Part shown: positions 20,583 to 30,671 of the stretch, one piece after another
Layout: the number at the start of each line of letters is the position of its first letter
How positions within the stretch are numbered: position 1 is the first letter of the stretch
Origin: Tahibacter amnicola
GTDB taxonomy: Bacteria; Pseudomonadota; Gammaproteobacteria; Xanthomonadales; Rhodanobacteraceae
Direction of reading: 5' to 3'
DNA length: 64,000 nucleotides
Assembly: GCF_025398735.1 (NCBI RefSeq)
Contig: NZ_CP104694.1
Span: 2,443,001-2,507,000 of the forward strand
The notes under the pieces: model-generated
What the model was told of the DNA's origin: nothing
The model's database searches: none
Seen by the model: the letters and a program-made list of their open reading frames with translations, nothing else
Program-made: the position numbers and the translations under genes

Positions 20583-21608
20583 TCACACCGGACTCTTCGA
20601 GGCTTCGCCGGGGATTTCGCGGACCAGCCGGGGCACAAGATAGCCCGGCAGCCGTTCACGCAGCGTCTCCACCAATGCCAGGGCCCGCTCGTCGTCGACC
20701 TCGAAATGGGCGACGCCCTGGACGCGGTCGAGCTGGTGCAGGTAGTAGGGCAGGACCCCCTGCTCCAGCAGGCGCTCGGACAGCTCCGACAGCACGTCAG
20801 CTGCGTCGTTGACCCCGCGCAGCAGCACGCTCTGGTTCAGCAGGGTGACGCCGGCCTCGCGCAACCGGCGGCAGGCTTCGGCTGTCGCGCCGTCCAGCTC
20901 GTTGGGGTGATTGACGTGCAGCACCAGCACCTTCTGTTGCGACAGCGAGCCCAGCCAGCCCTGCAGCGCCGCATCGACGCGTTCGGGCAGCACCACCGGA
21001 AGCCGCGTGTGAATGCGCAGGCGACGGACGTGTGGCGCCGCCGCCAGGCCGTCGGTCAGCTCTGTGAGTTTCGGCGTGGAAAGCGACAAAGGGTCACCGC
21101 CGGAGAGGATGACCTCGGAAACGCCGGCGTCTGCCACGACCGCGGCTATCGCCGCCTGCCAGCGATTCGCGGCGGCCGTTTCGTCGGCGTAGGGAAAGTG
21201 GCGCCGAAAGCAGAACCGGCAGTTCACCGCACACGATCCGGTGGCAATCAGCAGGGCGCGGCCTTGGTATTTCTGGAGCACGCCATGCGCACTGCGGGCC
21301 GCCATGTCGCCAACGGCGTCGGTCACGAACCCCGGTGATTCCAGGAGTTCCGCCGCGACCGGCAATACCTGCAACAACAGCGGGTCGGCCGGGTCGCCCG
21401 GACGCATCCGGGCGATGTAGCCGCGCGGCACACGCGTGGCAAAACCCGTGTCGCGTACCGGCAACAGACGCTCCGCCTGGTTTTCCAGGCCCAGCAGTCG
21501 CAGCAGCTCCAGCGGGTCGGTGACAGCCTCGCGCCACAGCTGCTGCCAGCGGCCGGACGGGGACCGTGGATCGGTCGGCTGCGCGCCAACGCGGTTCGGG
21601 GTTATCAT
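20583..21608 (-). CDS. epmB: EF-P (R)-beta-lysylation enzyme EpmB
   Basis: 341 residues, a lysine-2,3-aminomutase-family radical SAM enzyme without the long C-terminal extension of KamA. It converts lysine to (R)-beta-lysine, which EpmA attaches to EF-P. The cluster motif is CAVNCRFCFRRHFPY (three Cys for the 4Fe-4S cluster). SEVILSGGDPLSLS, RLRIHTRLPVVLP and VLVLHVNHPNELD follow. The PLP lysine region is at NQSVLLRGVNDAADVL. It diverges from efp across 80 bases, the common arrangement. epmA itself is not in this window. Confidence 0.95.
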   Translation of the reverse strand: MITPNRVGAQPTDPRSPSGRWQQLWREAVTDPLELLRLLGLENQAERLLPVRDTGFATRVPRGYIARMRPGDPADPLLLQVLPVAAELLESPGFVTDAVGDMAARSAHGVLQKYQGRALLIATGSCAVNCRFCFRRHFPYADETAAANRWQAAIAAVVADAGVSEVILSGGDPLSLSTPKLTELTDGLAAAPHVRRLRIHTRLPVVLPERVDAALQGWLGSLSQQKVLVLHVNHPNELDGATAEACRRLREAGVTLLNQSVLLRGVNDAADVLSELSERLLEQGVLPYYLHQLDRVQGVAHFEVDDERALALVETLRERLPGYLVPRLVREIPGEASKSPV

Positions 21609-21643
21609 TGCGAGCTAGGTTCCGGATTTCCGGGCAGTCCACC

Positions 21644-21672
21644 ATTGTAGCCGCTGTGCAGCGGCGAATCAG
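21644..21672 (-). promoter_or_regulatory. probable epmB promoter with a palindrome in the spacer
   Basis: On the minus strand CTGATT (21667-21672) and TACAAT (21644-21649) are 17 bases apart, giving a transcript start about 29 bases before the epmB ATG. The spacer is nearly filled by the palindrome GCCGCTG-TG-CAGCGGC at 21650-21665, which could bind a regulator or be chance. Confidence 0.45.
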
Positions 21673-21688
21673 TTTCCAGGAGTGACAC

Positions 21689-22255
21689 ATGGCCAGCTAT
21701 GGCATGAACGATGTCAAGAACGGCATGAAAATCATCGTCAACGCAGAGCCGTGCGTGATCACCGATACGGAATACGTGAAGCCGGGCAAGGGCCAGGCCT
21801 TCACCCGCGTCAAGTACCGCAACATCAAGTCCGGCCGCGTCGTCGAAATGACGATGAAGTCGACCGATTCGGTCGAAGCCGCGGACGTGATGGACACCGA
21901 CATGGAGTTCCTCTACTCCGACGGCGAATTCTGGCACTTCATGCACCCGGAAACCCATGAGCAGGTAGGTGCCGATGCCAACGCGATGGCGGATGCCTCC
22001 AAGTGGCTCAAGGGCAATGAAACCTGTGTCGTCACCCTGTGGAATGGCGCGCCGCTGACCGTGGCCGCGCCGAACTTCGTCGAACTGGAAATCACCGAGA
22101 CCGACCCGGGCGTCCGTGGCGATACCTCGGGCGGCGGCGGCAAGCCGGCCAAGCTCGAGACCGGCGCCGTGGTGCGCGTTCCGCTGTTCGTGGCGCAGGG
22201 CGAAAAGATCAAGGTTGATACCCGCACCGGCGAGTACGTATCGCGCGTCAAGTGA
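21689..22255 (+). CDS. efp: elongation factor P
   Basis: 188 residues, the usual length. EF-P enters the ribosomal E site and rescues stalling at polyproline. The modification loop is KPGKGQAF, with Lys34 the site of (R)-beta-lysylation by EpmA/EpmB. The three OB-like domains are visible, ending [20 protein letters not shown] and YVSRVK. AGGAG is seven bases before the ATG. A strong terminator follows. The Lys34 residue and divergent epmB indicate the lysylation type rather than rhamnosylation. Confidence 0.98.
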   Translation: MASYGMNDVKNGMKIIVNAEPCVITDTEYVKPGKGQAFTRVKYRNIKSGRVVEMTMKSTDSVEAADVMDTDMEFLYSDGEFWHFMHPETHEQVGADANAMADASKWLKGNETCVVTLWNGAPLTVAAPNFVELEITETDPGVRGDTSGGGGKPAKLETGAVVRVPLFVAQGEKIKVDTRTGEYVSRVK

Positions 22256-22323
22256 TCATCGCCGCGGTTTACGCCACGCCGACGCACGCCGCGTTTGCGG
22301 CGTGGCGGCCGCGAGTCCTCGAG

Positions 22324-22354
22324 GGGGAAACCGGATCATCGGTTTCCCCTTTTT
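22324..22354 (+). terminator. intrinsic terminator of efp
   Basis: A 10-bp stem, GGGGAAACCG with CGGTTTCCCC, has a GATCAT loop and is followed by TTTTT at 22350-22354. A little upstream (22270-22306) lie two overlapping GC-rich stems (CGCCACGCCG with CGGCGTGGCG, and an inner CACGCCGC with GCGGCGTG), which cannot form together. Confidence 0.9.
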
Positions 22355-22397
22355 CGTATCCGGCATCTGCCGGCATGGCGTTGCAAGGGAGTAGAGC

Positions 22398-23732
22398 GTG
22401 AGCCAGACAGAAAAACGCGCCGTCGACACCATCATCGGTGCCCGCTGGGTCGTTCCGGTCGAGCCCCATGGCGTGGTGCTGGAAAACCACGCCGTGGTCA
22501 TCCACAAGGGGCAGATCCTCGCCCTGGTGCCCCAGGCGGAAGCCGCCGCGGCCTATGTCGCTGCGCAGAACGTAGCACTGGACGAACACGTGCTGATGCC
22601 GGGCCTGGTCAATGCCCACACGCACAATCCGATGACGCTGATGCGCGGGATTGCCGACGACCTGCCGCTGATGACCTGGCTGACCCAGCACATCTGGCCC
22701 GCCGAGGCGAAGGCGATCAGTCCCGAGTTCGTCCGCGACGGCGTCGAGCTGGCCATAGCGGAAATGGTGCGCGGCGGCACCACCTGCTGCAACGAAAACT
22801 ACTTCTTTCCCGACGTACAGGCAGCAACCTACCGCCGCCATGGATTCCGCGCCATGGTCGGCCTGCCGATCATCGAATTCCCCAGCGCCTGGGCAAAGAC
22901 GTCCGACGAATACTTCGACAAGGCCCTGGGCGTCCACGACGAGTACCGCGATACGGCGCTACTCGGAACGGCCTTTGCGCCGCATGCGCCGTACACCGTG
23001 AGCAACGCCAGCTTTGAGCGCACCCGGCTTTTGTCGGACCAGCTGGACATGCCCGTGCATGTCCACGTCCACGAAACCGCGCAGGAAGTGGAGGATTCGC
23101 GTCGAGACCACGGCGTGCGTCCGCTGCAGCGTTTACAGGGGCTGGGCATCGTCAATGATCACCTGATCGCCGTGCACATGACCCAGCTGACCGACGCCGA
23201 AATCGAGCTCTGCGCGGAAGCGGGCGTTTCCGTGGTGCATTGTCCCGAATCCAATCTCAAGCTGGCCAGCGGCTTCTGTCCGGCCGAACGGCTGCGGCGC
23301 GCCGGCGTCAACGTCGCCATCGGCACCGACGGCTGCGCCAGCAACAACGACCTGGACATGTTCGGCGAAATGCGCACGGCCGCCCTCCTGGCCAAGGGCG
23401 TTGCCGCAGATGCGAGCGCCTTCGACGCTGCCAGCACACTGCGCGCCGCCACCCTGGGCAGCGCGCGCGCGCTGGGCTGGGGCGACCGCATCGGCTCGCT
23501 GGAGGCCGGCAAGGCGGCTGACCTCGCGGCAGTCCGTCTGGATGCGCTGGAAACCCAGCCCGTTTTCCACGTGATCTCGCAGCTGGTCTACGCCTGTGGC
23601 CGCCACCAGGTCAGTGACGTGTGGATCGCCGGCGAGCGCAAGCTCTCCGGCGGTATTCTCGTGGACATGGACAGCGCGGACCTGCTCGCCCGCGCCCGCA
23701 GCTGGCGCAACCGCCTGGCGGCGTTCGACTGA
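22398..23732 (+). CDS. mtaD: 5-methylthioadenosine/S-adenosylhomocysteine deaminase (TRZ/ATZ family)
   Basis: 444 residues, amidohydrolase fold. It probably deaminates methylthioadenosine to methylthioinosine, the salvage step known in Pseudomonas. Metal ligands are visible: [13 protein letters not shown] (HxH), [21 protein letters not shown] and [14 protein letters not shown]. The GTG at 22398 is preceded by an AGGGAG site. ubiG follows 40 bases later and then a HAD phosphatase, the same three-gene order as in P. aeruginosa, which supports the call. Other deaminase substrates cannot be excluded. Confidence 0.85.
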   Translation: MSQTEKRAVDTIIGARWVVPVEPHGVVLENHAVVIHKGQILALVPQAEAAAAYVAAQNVALDEHVLMPGLVNAHTHNPMTLMRGIADDLPLMTWLTQHIWPAEAKAISPEFVRDGVELAIAEMVRGGTTCCNENYFFPDVQAATYRRHGFRAMVGLPIIEFPSAWAKTSDEYFDKALGVHDEYRDTALLGTAFAPHAPYTVSNASFERTRLLSDQLDMPVHVHVHETAQEVEDSRRDHGVRPLQRLQGLGIVNDHLIAVHMTQLTDAEIELCAEAGVSVVHCPESNLKLASGFCPAERLRRAGVNVAIGTDGCASNNDLDMFGEMRTAALLAKGVAADASAFDAASTLRAATLGSARALGWGDRIGSLEAGKAADLAAVRLDALETQPVFHVISQLVYACGRHQVSDVWIAGERKLSGGILVDMDSADLLARARSWRNRLAAFD

Positions 23733-23772
23733 GCCGCAGGCCGGCAACAACACCAATGTTCCGAGGCAAGTC

Positions 23773-24483
23773 ATGAAACCATCCGCGACAAATGTGGATC
23801 CCGCCGAAACCGCCAAATTCGATCGCCTGGCGCACCGCTGGTGGGATCCGGACGGCGAATCGCGACCCCTGCATGACCTCAACCCGGTACGCCTGGCCTA
23901 TGTCGCCGAGCGCGTGGCCCTGCGCGGCGCCCGTGTCCTCGACGTGGGCTGTGGCGGCGGCCTGCTCAGCGAGGCCTTGGCCCGGAGCGGCGCCGACGTT
24001 ACCGGCATCGACCTGGCTCCCAACGTGCTCGACGTGGCACGCATGCACCTGTTCGAGTCGGGCCTTTCGGTCAACTATCGCCAGATCAGTACGGAAGACC
24101 TCGCGCGCGAGGCGCCTGGTTCGTTCGATGTCATCACCTGCATGGAGATGCTCGAGCACGTGCCTGACCCGGACAGCGTCATCCAGGCCTGCGCCACGCT
24201 GCTCAAGCCCGGTGGCCGGTTCTTTGCCTCCACTCTGAACCGCACGCCACAGGCCTTCGCCGTGGCGATTCTCGGCGCCGAATACGCCTTGCGCCTGTTG
24301 CCCCGCGGCACGCACCACTACGCCCAGTTCATCCGGCCCAGCGAGCTGGCGGCCTCCCTGCGACGCGCGGAACTGGAACTGGAAGACGTCAGCGGCATGG
24401 ACTACAACCCCTGGACGCGCCGGGCGAAGCTCACGCCCACCGTCTCGGTCAACTATCTGGTCAGTGCAGGAAAACCCGCATGA
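23773..24483 (+). CDS. ubiG: ubiquinone biosynthesis O-methyltransferase UbiG
   Basis: 236 residues (E. coli 240). It catalyses both O-methylation steps of ubiquinone synthesis with SAM. Motif I is [20 protein letters not shown]. The N-terminal [20 protein letters not shown] and NPVRLAYV are signature segments, and [19 protein letters not shown] is at the C-terminus. The ATG at 23773 has a CGAGGCAAG site. It overlaps the next gene by ATGA. Confidence 0.95.
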   Translation: MKPSATNVDPAETAKFDRLAHRWWDPDGESRPLHDLNPVRLAYVAERVALRGARVLDVGCGGGLLSEALARSGADVTGIDLAPNVLDVARMHLFESGLSVNYRQISTEDLAREAPGSFDVITCMEMLEHVPDPDSVIQACATLLKPGGRFFASTLNRTPQAFAVAILGAEYALRLLPRGTHHYAQFIRPSELAASLRRAELELEDVSGMDYNPWTRRAKLTPTVSVNYLVSAGKPA

Positions 24484-25154
24484 AGCTGTTCGGTCGCGAC
24501 CTCGATGCCGTGCTGTTTGATCTGGACGGTACCCTGGTCGACAGTGCACCTGATCTGATCCACGCCATACAGCGCCTGTGCGTCGCACTGGAACAGCCGG
24601 CCGCCGATGCGGAGGCGGTGCGCGCAGTGGTTTCCAAGGGCGGCCGTGCGATGCTGCAGAAAGGCCTGCCGCACTATGATCCGGACCAGCGGGAGGCCTT
24701 GCTGGAACGCTTTCTTGCGATGTACGCCGAGAACATCGCCGAGCATTCACGCCCCTACGCCGGCGTGGAGAGCCTGTTGCGGGCGATCGAGCAGCGAGGC
24801 GCGCGCTGGGGCATCGTGACCAACAAACCGGGCTGGCTGGCGCGGCCGCTGGTGCAGCAACTGGGATGGTCGGCACGGGCAGCCTCCCTGGTGAGCGGCG
24901 ATTGCCTGCCCGTCAAGAAGCCGGATCCGGCGCCCGTGTTGCACGCCTGCGAGCTGGCTGGTGTCCGGCCGGAGCGCTGCGCCTATGTCGGCGATGATCT
25001 GCGCGATATCGAAGCTGGTCGTTCCGCTGGCATGCTGACCGTGGCGGCTGCCTGGGGCTACCTCAATGGCGAAGATCCCGCCACCTGGGCCGCAGACCTG
25101 GTTTCCCGCAGTGCTGACGAGCTGACCCGGGCCCTGAGTCTGGCCGCCGCATGA
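24480..25154 (+). CDS. HAD-superfamily phosphatase (MupP/Gph-like)
   Basis: 224 residues. HAD motif I is [14 protein letters not shown], motif II the [10 protein letters not shown] Thr region, and motifs III and IV are [12 protein letters not shown] and [16 protein letters not shown]. It resembles phosphoglycolate phosphatase. However, its place right after ubiG and mtaD matches Pseudomonas MupP, the N-acetylmuramic acid 6-phosphate phosphatase of peptidoglycan recycling. MupP is therefore my preferred reading; Gph is the alternative. ATGA overlaps join it to both neighbours. Confidence 0.8.
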   Translation: MKLFGRDLDAVLFDLDGTLVDSAPDLIHAIQRLCVALEQPAADAEAVRAVVSKGGRAMLQKGLPHYDPDQREALLERFLAMYAENIAEHSRPYAGVESLLRAIEQRGARWGIVTNKPGWLARPLVQQLGWSARAASLVSGDCLPVKKPDPAPVLHACELAGVRPERCAYVGDDLRDIEAGRSAGMLTVAAAWGYLNGEDPATWAADLVSRSADELTRALSLAAA

Positions 25155-25957
25155 CGGAAACCGCCATCGACAGCTTTGTCGCCAAGTTGGTCCAGGCGTA
25201 TCCGGAATTGCCCGTCGCGCGCCTGTTCTTGAGCGCCGCACTCCGCGAACGCACTATGGCAACCGAGTGCCTGTTGCACGAATTGATGCAGACCACCTTG
25301 CACGTGCACGAACCGGTTGTCGTCGGCACGAAACTGCGCTGGTGGCAAGAGGAATGCGAACGCCTGAACGCGAGGCAGGGGCGCCATCCCATCAGTCTGC
25401 CGCTGCAGGAAAGCGCGGCCACTATCGACGTTGCTGCCTGCGCTGACCTGGTTCTGGTGGCGATGTCCCGCCATTCGGCGCCGCCGCCGGCGGATTTCGC
25501 CGCGCAGCGGGCGCAGGTCGAACCGGTGTTCACCGCATTGGCGGATATCGAAGCATCTGCGTTGGGCCAGCGCATCGACACGGGGGCAACTGCGCGCGCG
25601 CGCGGCCTGTCGTATCTGTTCCGCGAAACGGCCCGCGCGCCGGTGGCAGAGGACGATGATCCCCTGGGTTTGCCGCTCAACCGTCTGGCGCGGCACCAGC
25701 TGACGCGCCCGGCCCTGCGCGAGGATACCGTGGCACGCAACGATGCCTGCCGCGAGCAGCTGGCGGACCTCGCCTCGGCAATGGATGCGCTGGACGTGGG
25801 GCGCTGCAGCTATTTCACCCGATTGCGGCTGCGCATGGACCGGCGGCGCATTGCCGCCATATTGAAAGCACCAAGGCCCTTTCCCGCGGCCTGGGAACAG
25901 CTCAACCGTTCGCCACTGTCAGCAGTGTGGACGGCCTGGCGCGAAGCGCGCCGCTAG
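25151..25957 (+). CDS. squalene/phytoene synthase-like protein, apparently non-catalytic
   Basis: 268 residues, mostly helical. The segment KLRWWQEECERLNARQGRHP resembles the second substrate helix of squalene/phytoene synthases. I cannot find the two Asp-rich DxxxD motifs these enzymes need, so prenyl-transfer activity is doubtful. Several proteobacteria carry such degenerate homologues next to ubiquinone genes, and a related eukaryotic protein (NDUFAF6) assists respiratory complex assembly. A similar helper role is inference. The ATG overlaps the phosphatase stop by four bases, so it is the last gene of the mtaD operon. Confidence 0.65.
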   Translation: MTETAIDSFVAKLVQAYPELPVARLFLSAALRERTMATECLLHELMQTTLHVHEPVVVGTKLRWWQEECERLNARQGRHPISLPLQESAATIDVAACADLVLVAMSRHSAPPPADFAAQRAQVEPVFTALADIEASALGQRIDTGATARARGLSYLFRETARAPVAEDDDPLGLPLNRLARHQLTRPALREDTVARNDACREQLADLASAMDALDVGRCSYFTRLRLRMDRRRIAAILKAPRPFPAAWEQLNRSPLSAVWTAWREARR

Positions 25958-25969
25958 CCAGCGCGCAGT

Positions 25970-26008
25970 ACGCAAGGCGAAGCCCGTTCTGCGGGTTCCG
26001 CCTTGCGT
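25970..26008. terminator. bidirectional hairpin between the mtaD operon and ppsA
   Basis: A 10-bp stem, ACGCAAGGCG with CGCCTTGCGT, is extended inside by AGCCCG pairing CGGGTT. It is centred between convergent genes 25957 and 26024. Only a short T-rich tail (TCTCATT) follows on the plus strand. Confidence 0.6.
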
Positions 26009-26023
26009 CTCATTCCCGCGGGA

Positions 26024-28402
26024 TCAGGCCTTGTCGCCGCGGACCTTGGCCAGTCGCAGCCAGGTATCGACCACGGTATCCGGATTGAGCGACACCGATT
26101 CAATGCCCTGTTGCATCAGCCATTCGGCCAGATCCGGATGGTCCGACGGGCCCTGGCCACAGATGCCGATGTACTTGCCCTTGGCGCGCGCCGTCTGGAT
26201 CGCCATGGACAGCAGCTTCTTCACCGCGGCGTTCCGCTCGTCGAACAGGTGCGCCACGATCGCCGAGTCGCGATCCAGGCCGAGGGTGAGCTGGGTCAGG
26301 TCGTTCGAGCCGATGGAGAAGCCGTCGAAGATCTCCAGGAACTCGTCCGCCAGCAGGGCATTGGACGGCAGTTCGCACATCATGATGAGCTTCAGTCCAT
26401 TTTCGCTGCGACGCAGGCCGTTCTGGGCCAGTACGTCGATCACCTTCTGACCCTCTTCCACGGTGCGCACGAACGGAATCATGACCCAGGCGTTGGTCAG
26501 GCCCATCACGTCGCGCACTTTCTTCATCGCGCGGCATTCCAGCGCAAAGCAGTCGCGGAACGACGGATCGACATAGCGGCTGGCACCGCGGAAGCCGATC
26601 ATCGGGTTTTCCTCGTGCGGTTCGTAGCGCTTGCCGCCGATCAGGTTGGCGTATTCGTTGGACTTGAAGTCCGACAGGCGCACGATCACCGGGTGCGGTG
26701 CGAACGCCGCCGTAATGGTGGCGATGCCCTCGGCCAGCCGGTCCACATAGAACTCGACCGGATCACCGTAGCCGGCAATGCGCTCGTCGATCAGCCGGCG
26801 GGTATCGGCATCCTGGCGCGTGTACTCCATCAGCGCCTTCGGGTGCACGCCGATGTGACTGTTGATGATCATCTCCAGGCGCGCCAGGCCCACGCCGCCG
26901 TGGGGCAGCATGGCGAAATCGAAGGCGCGTTCCGGATTGGCGACGTTCATCATGATCTTCAGCGGCGCCGGCGGCATCGCGCCGAGGTCGGCCGTGACAC
27001 GCTCGAAATCCAGCAGGCCGTCGTAGATGAAGCCCGTATCACCTTCGGCGCAGGAGACGGTCACCGAGGCGCCATCGGGAATCGTGTCCAGCGCATTGCC
27101 GCAGCCGACGACGGCGGGAACGCCCAGTTCACGCGCGATGATGGCGGCGTGGCAGGTGCGTCCGCCGCGGTTGGTGACGATCGCGGCGGCGCGCTTCATC
27201 ACCGGTTCCCAATCCGGATCGGTCATGTCGGCAACCAGGACGTCACCCGGCTGCACGCGGTTCATGTCGGCCAGCGAGCGGATCACGCGCGCCGTACCGG
27301 CGCCGATCTTCTGGCCAATGGCACGACCTTCCGAGAGCACCGGGCCCCGGGCGCGCAGGTGGAAGCGCTCGATCTGCGTGGCGTGGGCACGCGATTTCAC
27401 CGTTTCCGGACGCGCCTGCACGATGTACAGCTTGCCGGTGATGCCGTCCTTGGCCCACTCGATATCCATCGGGCGGCCGTAGTGGCGCTCGATCACCAGG
27501 GACTGTTTCGCCAGTTCATGCACGTCCTCGTCGGAGATGCAGAAGCGCGCGCGCTCGGTGGCTGGTGTCTCTTCGATCTTGACGCGCTCGCCGGGCACCG
27601 AGGAATAGACCATGCGCTGCTGCTTGGCGCCGATCTGGCGCCGCAGGATGGCCGGTCGGCCTTCGCCCAGCGTCGGCTTGTAGACGTAGAACTCGTCCGG
27701 ATTCACCGCGCCCTGCACGACCATCTCGCCCAGGCCGAAGCTACCGGTGACGAAGACGACGTCGCGAAAGCCCGATTCGGTATCGAGGGTGAACAGCACG
27801 CCGGAAGCGCCGACGTCCGAACGCACCATCAGCTGCACGCCGGCCGAAAGGAACACGTCTTCGTGCTTGAAGCCATGGTGCACGCGGTAGGCGATGGCGC
27901 GGTCGTTGTAGAGCGAAGCGAAAACTTCTTTCACCTTGTGGATGACGTCGTCTTCGCCGCTGACATTGAGGAAGGTTTCCTGCTGGCCGGCGAACGAGGC
28001 ATCCGGGAGGTCTTCCGCCGTTGCCGAGGAGCGCACGGCGACCGAGACATCGGTGCCGCCGGCATCGGCGCACAGCTGCCGGTAGGCGGCGCGTACGGCC
28101 TGGTCGAACTCGGGGATCAGCGGGGTTTCCACGACCCAGCCGCGGATCTGCGCGCCGACCCGGGTAAGCTCGTCGACATTGTCGACGTCGAGCGTGGCCA
28201 GGCGATCCTGGATGCGCTGGGCGAGGCCGCTCTGGGCGATGAACTGCTGGAACGCATGGGCGGTGGTGGCGAAACCGCCCGGCACGGAGACGCCCAGCTT
28301 CGAGAGGTTGCCGATCATTTCGCCCAGGGACGAGTTCTTGCCGCCCACCTTGCCCAGATCGGCAAGACGCAGGTTGTCCAGCCAAAGCACGAGATCGCTC
28401 AA
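26024..28402 (-). CDS. ppsA: phosphoenolpyruvate synthase
   Basis: 792 residues, the standard length. It makes PEP from pyruvate and ATP, releasing AMP and phosphate, for gluconeogenesis. The N-terminal nucleotide-binding domain starts [20 protein letters not shown] and includes [20 protein letters not shown]. The swivelling domain has [20 protein letters not shown] with the phospho-His near residue 418. The C-terminal PEP domain has [19 protein letters not shown] and [18 protein letters not shown]. It diverges from ppsR, its regulator. Confidence 0.98.
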   Translation of the reverse strand: MSDLVLWLDNLRLADLGKVGGKNSSLGEMIGNLSKLGVSVPGGFATTAHAFQQFIAQSGLAQRIQDRLATLDVDNVDELTRVGAQIRGWVVETPLIPEFDQAVRAAYRQLCADAGGTDVSVAVRSSATAEDLPDASFAGQQETFLNVSGEDDVIHKVKEVFASLYNDRAIAYRVHHGFKHEDVFLSAGVQLMVRSDVGASGVLFTLDTESGFRDVVFVTGSFGLGEMVVQGAVNPDEFYVYKPTLGEGRPAILRRQIGAKQQRMVYSSVPGERVKIEETPATERARFCISDEDVHELAKQSLVIERHYGRPMDIEWAKDGITGKLYIVQARPETVKSRAHATQIERFHLRARGPVLSEGRAIGQKIGAGTARVIRSLADMNRVQPGDVLVADMTDPDWEPVMKRAAAIVTNRGGRTCHAAIIARELGVPAVVGCGNALDTIPDGASVTVSCAEGDTGFIYDGLLDFERVTADLGAMPPAPLKIMMNVANPERAFDFAMLPHGGVGLARLEMIINSHIGVHPKALMEYTRQDADTRRLIDERIAGYGDPVEFYVDRLAEGIATITAAFAPHPVIVRLSDFKSNEYANLIGGKRYEPHEENPMIGFRGASRYVDPSFRDCFALECRAMKKVRDVMGLTNAWVMIPFVRTVEEGQKVIDVLAQNGLRRSENGLKLIMMCELPSNALLADEFLEIFDGFSIGSNDLTQLTLGLDRDSAIVAHLFDERNAAVKKLLSMAIQTARAKGKYIGICGQGPSDHPDLAEWLMQQGIESVSLNPDTVVDTWLRLAKVRGDKA

Positions 28403-28708
28403 AGGATGTCTCCGGATTGCAAGTAGAAAAGGCGTGCAGCGGCCGGCCTGGACACCGGACCGCGCAGTAACGGCAAGTAGCCGTCACCGGGCACCGCGGC
28501 CGGGGCCGGGCAGCCGTGCGATCGAACAGGCGTCAGGGCAGAGCGCGAATCAAGAACGCAATTTTCGGGGTTCCCAGGCGCCGAGACAAGTTGTGCAGTG
28601 CGGCAACGCATCGTTTGGCCGGGTTTGGCGCGTCGCCGGACGGCGAAGTACCATCCGACGCTTCGCGCGTGCCGGGGATGCCCGGTGGCGGCCAACCAGG
28701 AATCCATC
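28403..28708. other. divergent ppsA/ppsR intergenic region
   Basis: About 306 bases that must hold promoters for both genes. I found no convincing -35/-10 pair, hairpin or repeat, and no open reading frame with coding character. Confidence 0.4.
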
Positions 28709-29524
28709 ATGCGCAGGACGATCTTCTACGTTTCCGACGGCACCGGCATCACGGCCGAAACCATCGGCCATTCGGTCCTGACGCAGTTTGACGGCATCGA
28801 TTTCGACACCTTCCGCATTCCGTTCGTCGACGACGATGTCAAGGCACGTGCGGCCTGCCTGCGCATCAAGACCTCCTACGCGCAGACCGGCGTGCGGCCG
28901 ATCGTCATCAATACGGTGGTCGATCCGTCGCTGACCGAAATTCTCGCCGGCAGCGGCGCACTGATGGTCGACGTCTTTGCGCCCTTCATCGGTCCGCTGG
29001 AGCTGGAGCTGGGCACGCCGCGCTCGCGTCACGTCAACAAGGCCCACGGCCTGGTGAACTTCGCCGAGTACGAAGCGCGTATCAATGCGACCAACTACGC
29101 CTTGTCGCACGATGACGGTGTTGCAACGAACTATGCGGATGCGGAGATGATCCTGGTGGGTGTGTCGCGTTCCGGAAAGACGCCGACCTGCCTCTACATG
29201 GCGCTGCACTACGGCGTGAAGGCCGCGAATTACCCGCTGACCGACGACGATCTGGAAAAGCTCGAATTGCCGGCGCGATTGAAGCCCCACCGGAACCGGC
29301 TCTATGGCCTCACCATTGACGCACAGCGCCTGACACAGGTGCGTGAAAATCGTCGTCCGGGCAGTCGCTACGCGACGCTGGATCAATGCCGCTGGGAACT
29401 GGCGCAGGCCGACAAGTTGTTCCGTCGCGAAGGGCTGCCCGTGCAGAACACCACGCATACCTCGATCGAGGAGATTGCCAGCAAGATCCTCTCGGCCCTG
29501 GGCATCGAGAAACACATGTTTTGA
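28709..29524 (+). CDS. ppsR: PEP synthase regulatory kinase/pyrophosphorylase (DUF299)
   Basis: 271 residues. PpsR inactivates PpsA by ADP-dependent threonine phosphorylation and reactivates it by phosphate-dependent dephosphorylation. The N-terminus RRTIFYVSDGTGITAETIGH is diagnostic, and the P-loop-like GVSRSGKTPTCLYMA is near residue 155. NYPLTDDDLEKLELPA and the C-terminal NTTHTSIEEIASKI follow. The ATG at 28709 has an AGGA site; earlier codons in the frame do not match the family. Divergent placement beside ppsA is the usual arrangement. Confidence 0.96.
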   Translation: MRRTIFYVSDGTGITAETIGHSVLTQFDGIDFDTFRIPFVDDDVKARAACLRIKTSYAQTGVRPIVINTVVDPSLTEILAGSGALMVDVFAPFIGPLELELGTPRSRHVNKAHGLVNFAEYEARINATNYALSHDDGVATNYADAEMILVGVSRSGKTPTCLYMALHYGVKAANYPLTDDDLEKLELPARLKPHRNRLYGLTIDAQRLTQVRENRRPGSRYATLDQCRWELAQADKLFRREGLPVQNTTHTSIEEIASKILSALGIEKHMF

Positions 29525-29654
29525 TTTGTACAGAAGATCGCGCCGATTTGCGCCGGCCAGGGACGAGCCGATGGCCGCTTCGTCCGTGAGGTTTGTTAAA
29601 TCGCGATAACGCAGCGGGGCGCGGGGCGCGGAAAACGGCCGGAAACAGGGGATT

Positions 29655-29680
29655 TCGCGGGAATTCGCGGATTCCCGCGA
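29655..29680. repeat. perfect hairpin after ppsR
   Basis: TCGCGGGAAT and ATTCCCGCGA form a perfect 10-bp stem with a 6-base loop TCGCGG, 130 bases after ppsR. No T run follows. It may be an mRNA end or a regulatory stem. Confidence 0.4.
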
Positions 29681-29757
29681 CGGGAAGCCCATCGTAACAG
29701 GCTCTTTTGTGATCGGGCAGTCTGGTGGCGAAAAAAGCCGCTGTTATGATCACAGCC

Positions 29758-30267
29758 ATGACGTACGTTGCCGAAAGACCGCTGAAACTGCTGCCTGGCC
29801 GCTTCGCCTATCTCATGGGGCTGTATGCGGAAAACTACCAGCGTCTGGCACGTATTTTTTCACCGCAGCGGCTGTCGCCCGGCACGTATTTTTCCTCGAT
29901 CGAGGACGGCCTGGATATCCGCCTGGATCTGATCGAGCAGCACCGCTACACCGTGGAGCTGCGGCTCAACTATTGCTTCATCGATTCGGCGACGGGCGAA
30001 CTGTCGCCCTCGGCGTGGCTGCGGATGTACCAGGATGCCCACCTGGCAGAGGCCACGCATTGCCACCCGGGGCGCCACCTCATCGATGTGCTCGGTCCGT
30101 ATCCTGCGGCGCACACCGTGCTGCAGCATCGCCTGCGCATGAATGCCTTCCTGACGCGCTGGCTCGAATACCTGGCCGAACAGGGGCATTCGATGGCGAC
30201 GCTGCGTCGCGCGGGTTCCGATACGCCGATCGCACTGCTGCCGCCCATCGATGTGACGGTCCGCTGA
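29758..30267 (+). CDS. DUF1249 family protein (YqiB-like)
   Basis: 169 residues of the conserved but uncharacterised DUF1249 family, whose E. coli member is YqiB. Typical segments are RFAYLMGLYAENYQRL at the N-terminus, RYTVELRLNYCFI in the middle, and MYQDAHLAEATHCHPGRHL. No membrane helix or signal is present, so it is probably cytoplasmic. An earlier in-frame start at 29725 adds 11 residues, but the 29758 ATG matches the family start better. It stands alone; no terminator was recognised after it. Confidence 0.8.
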   Translation: MTYVAERPLKLLPGRFAYLMGLYAENYQRLARIFSPQRLSPGTYFSSIEDGLDIRLDLIEQHRYTVELRLNYCFIDSATGELSPSAWLRMYQDAHLAEATHCHPGRHLIDVLGPYPAAHTVLQHRLRMNAFLTRWLEYLAEQGHSMATLRRAGSDTPIALLPPIDVTVR

Positions 30268-30507
30268 GTCACTTTCGATTCCGACATTGAGAGAGAACGG
30301 GCGTGGGCGCGCAGCGCGGCGTGCAGATCGCTTCGTCCGACCGCGCACCAAAGCAGTTCCATTAATTCAGGCTCGTCGAACGATGGAGGAGATCCGTTGC
30401 GGACTCTCTTGCGCCGCAATCGATCGTCCTGTGCAGTCGTCACTCGCGAAAATGTGGGGGCACCGTGCAGTCTGCGCGACACGTTGGGTCGGACGATCAA
30501 TAGGCAC

Positions 30508-30533
30508 AAAAAAGCCCGCACTAGGCGGGCTTC
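30508..30533 (-). terminator. intrinsic terminator of the tRNA operon
   Basis: On the minus strand the stem GCCCGC with GCGGGC, loop CTAGT, is followed by TTTTTT. It lies 10 bases after the tRNA-Asp CCA end. Confidence 0.9.
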
Positions 30534-30542
30534 TCTGTTAGC

Positions 30543-30619
30543 TGGCGGAGTGGACGGGACTCGAACCCGCGACCCTCGGCGTGACAGGCCGATATTCTAA
30601 CCGGCTGAACTACCACTCC
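30543..30619 (-). tRNA. tRNA-Asp (GTC)
   Basis: 77 bases with encoded CCA. The acceptor GGAGTGG pairs with CCACTCC, the anticodon loop CTGTCAC gives GTC, and the T arm is GCGGG-TTCGAGT-CCCGT. It is the last tRNA of the three-gene operon. Confidence 0.97.
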
Positions 30620-30671
30620 ATAAACGCGTCGGTATCCTTTCCGACAATTGCTCCAACTTTCACTTTGGAGC

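Noticed and set aside
26003-28426. An 807-residue plus-strand frame over ppsA
   Set aside because: It is the mirror of ppsA and contains no motif of its own.
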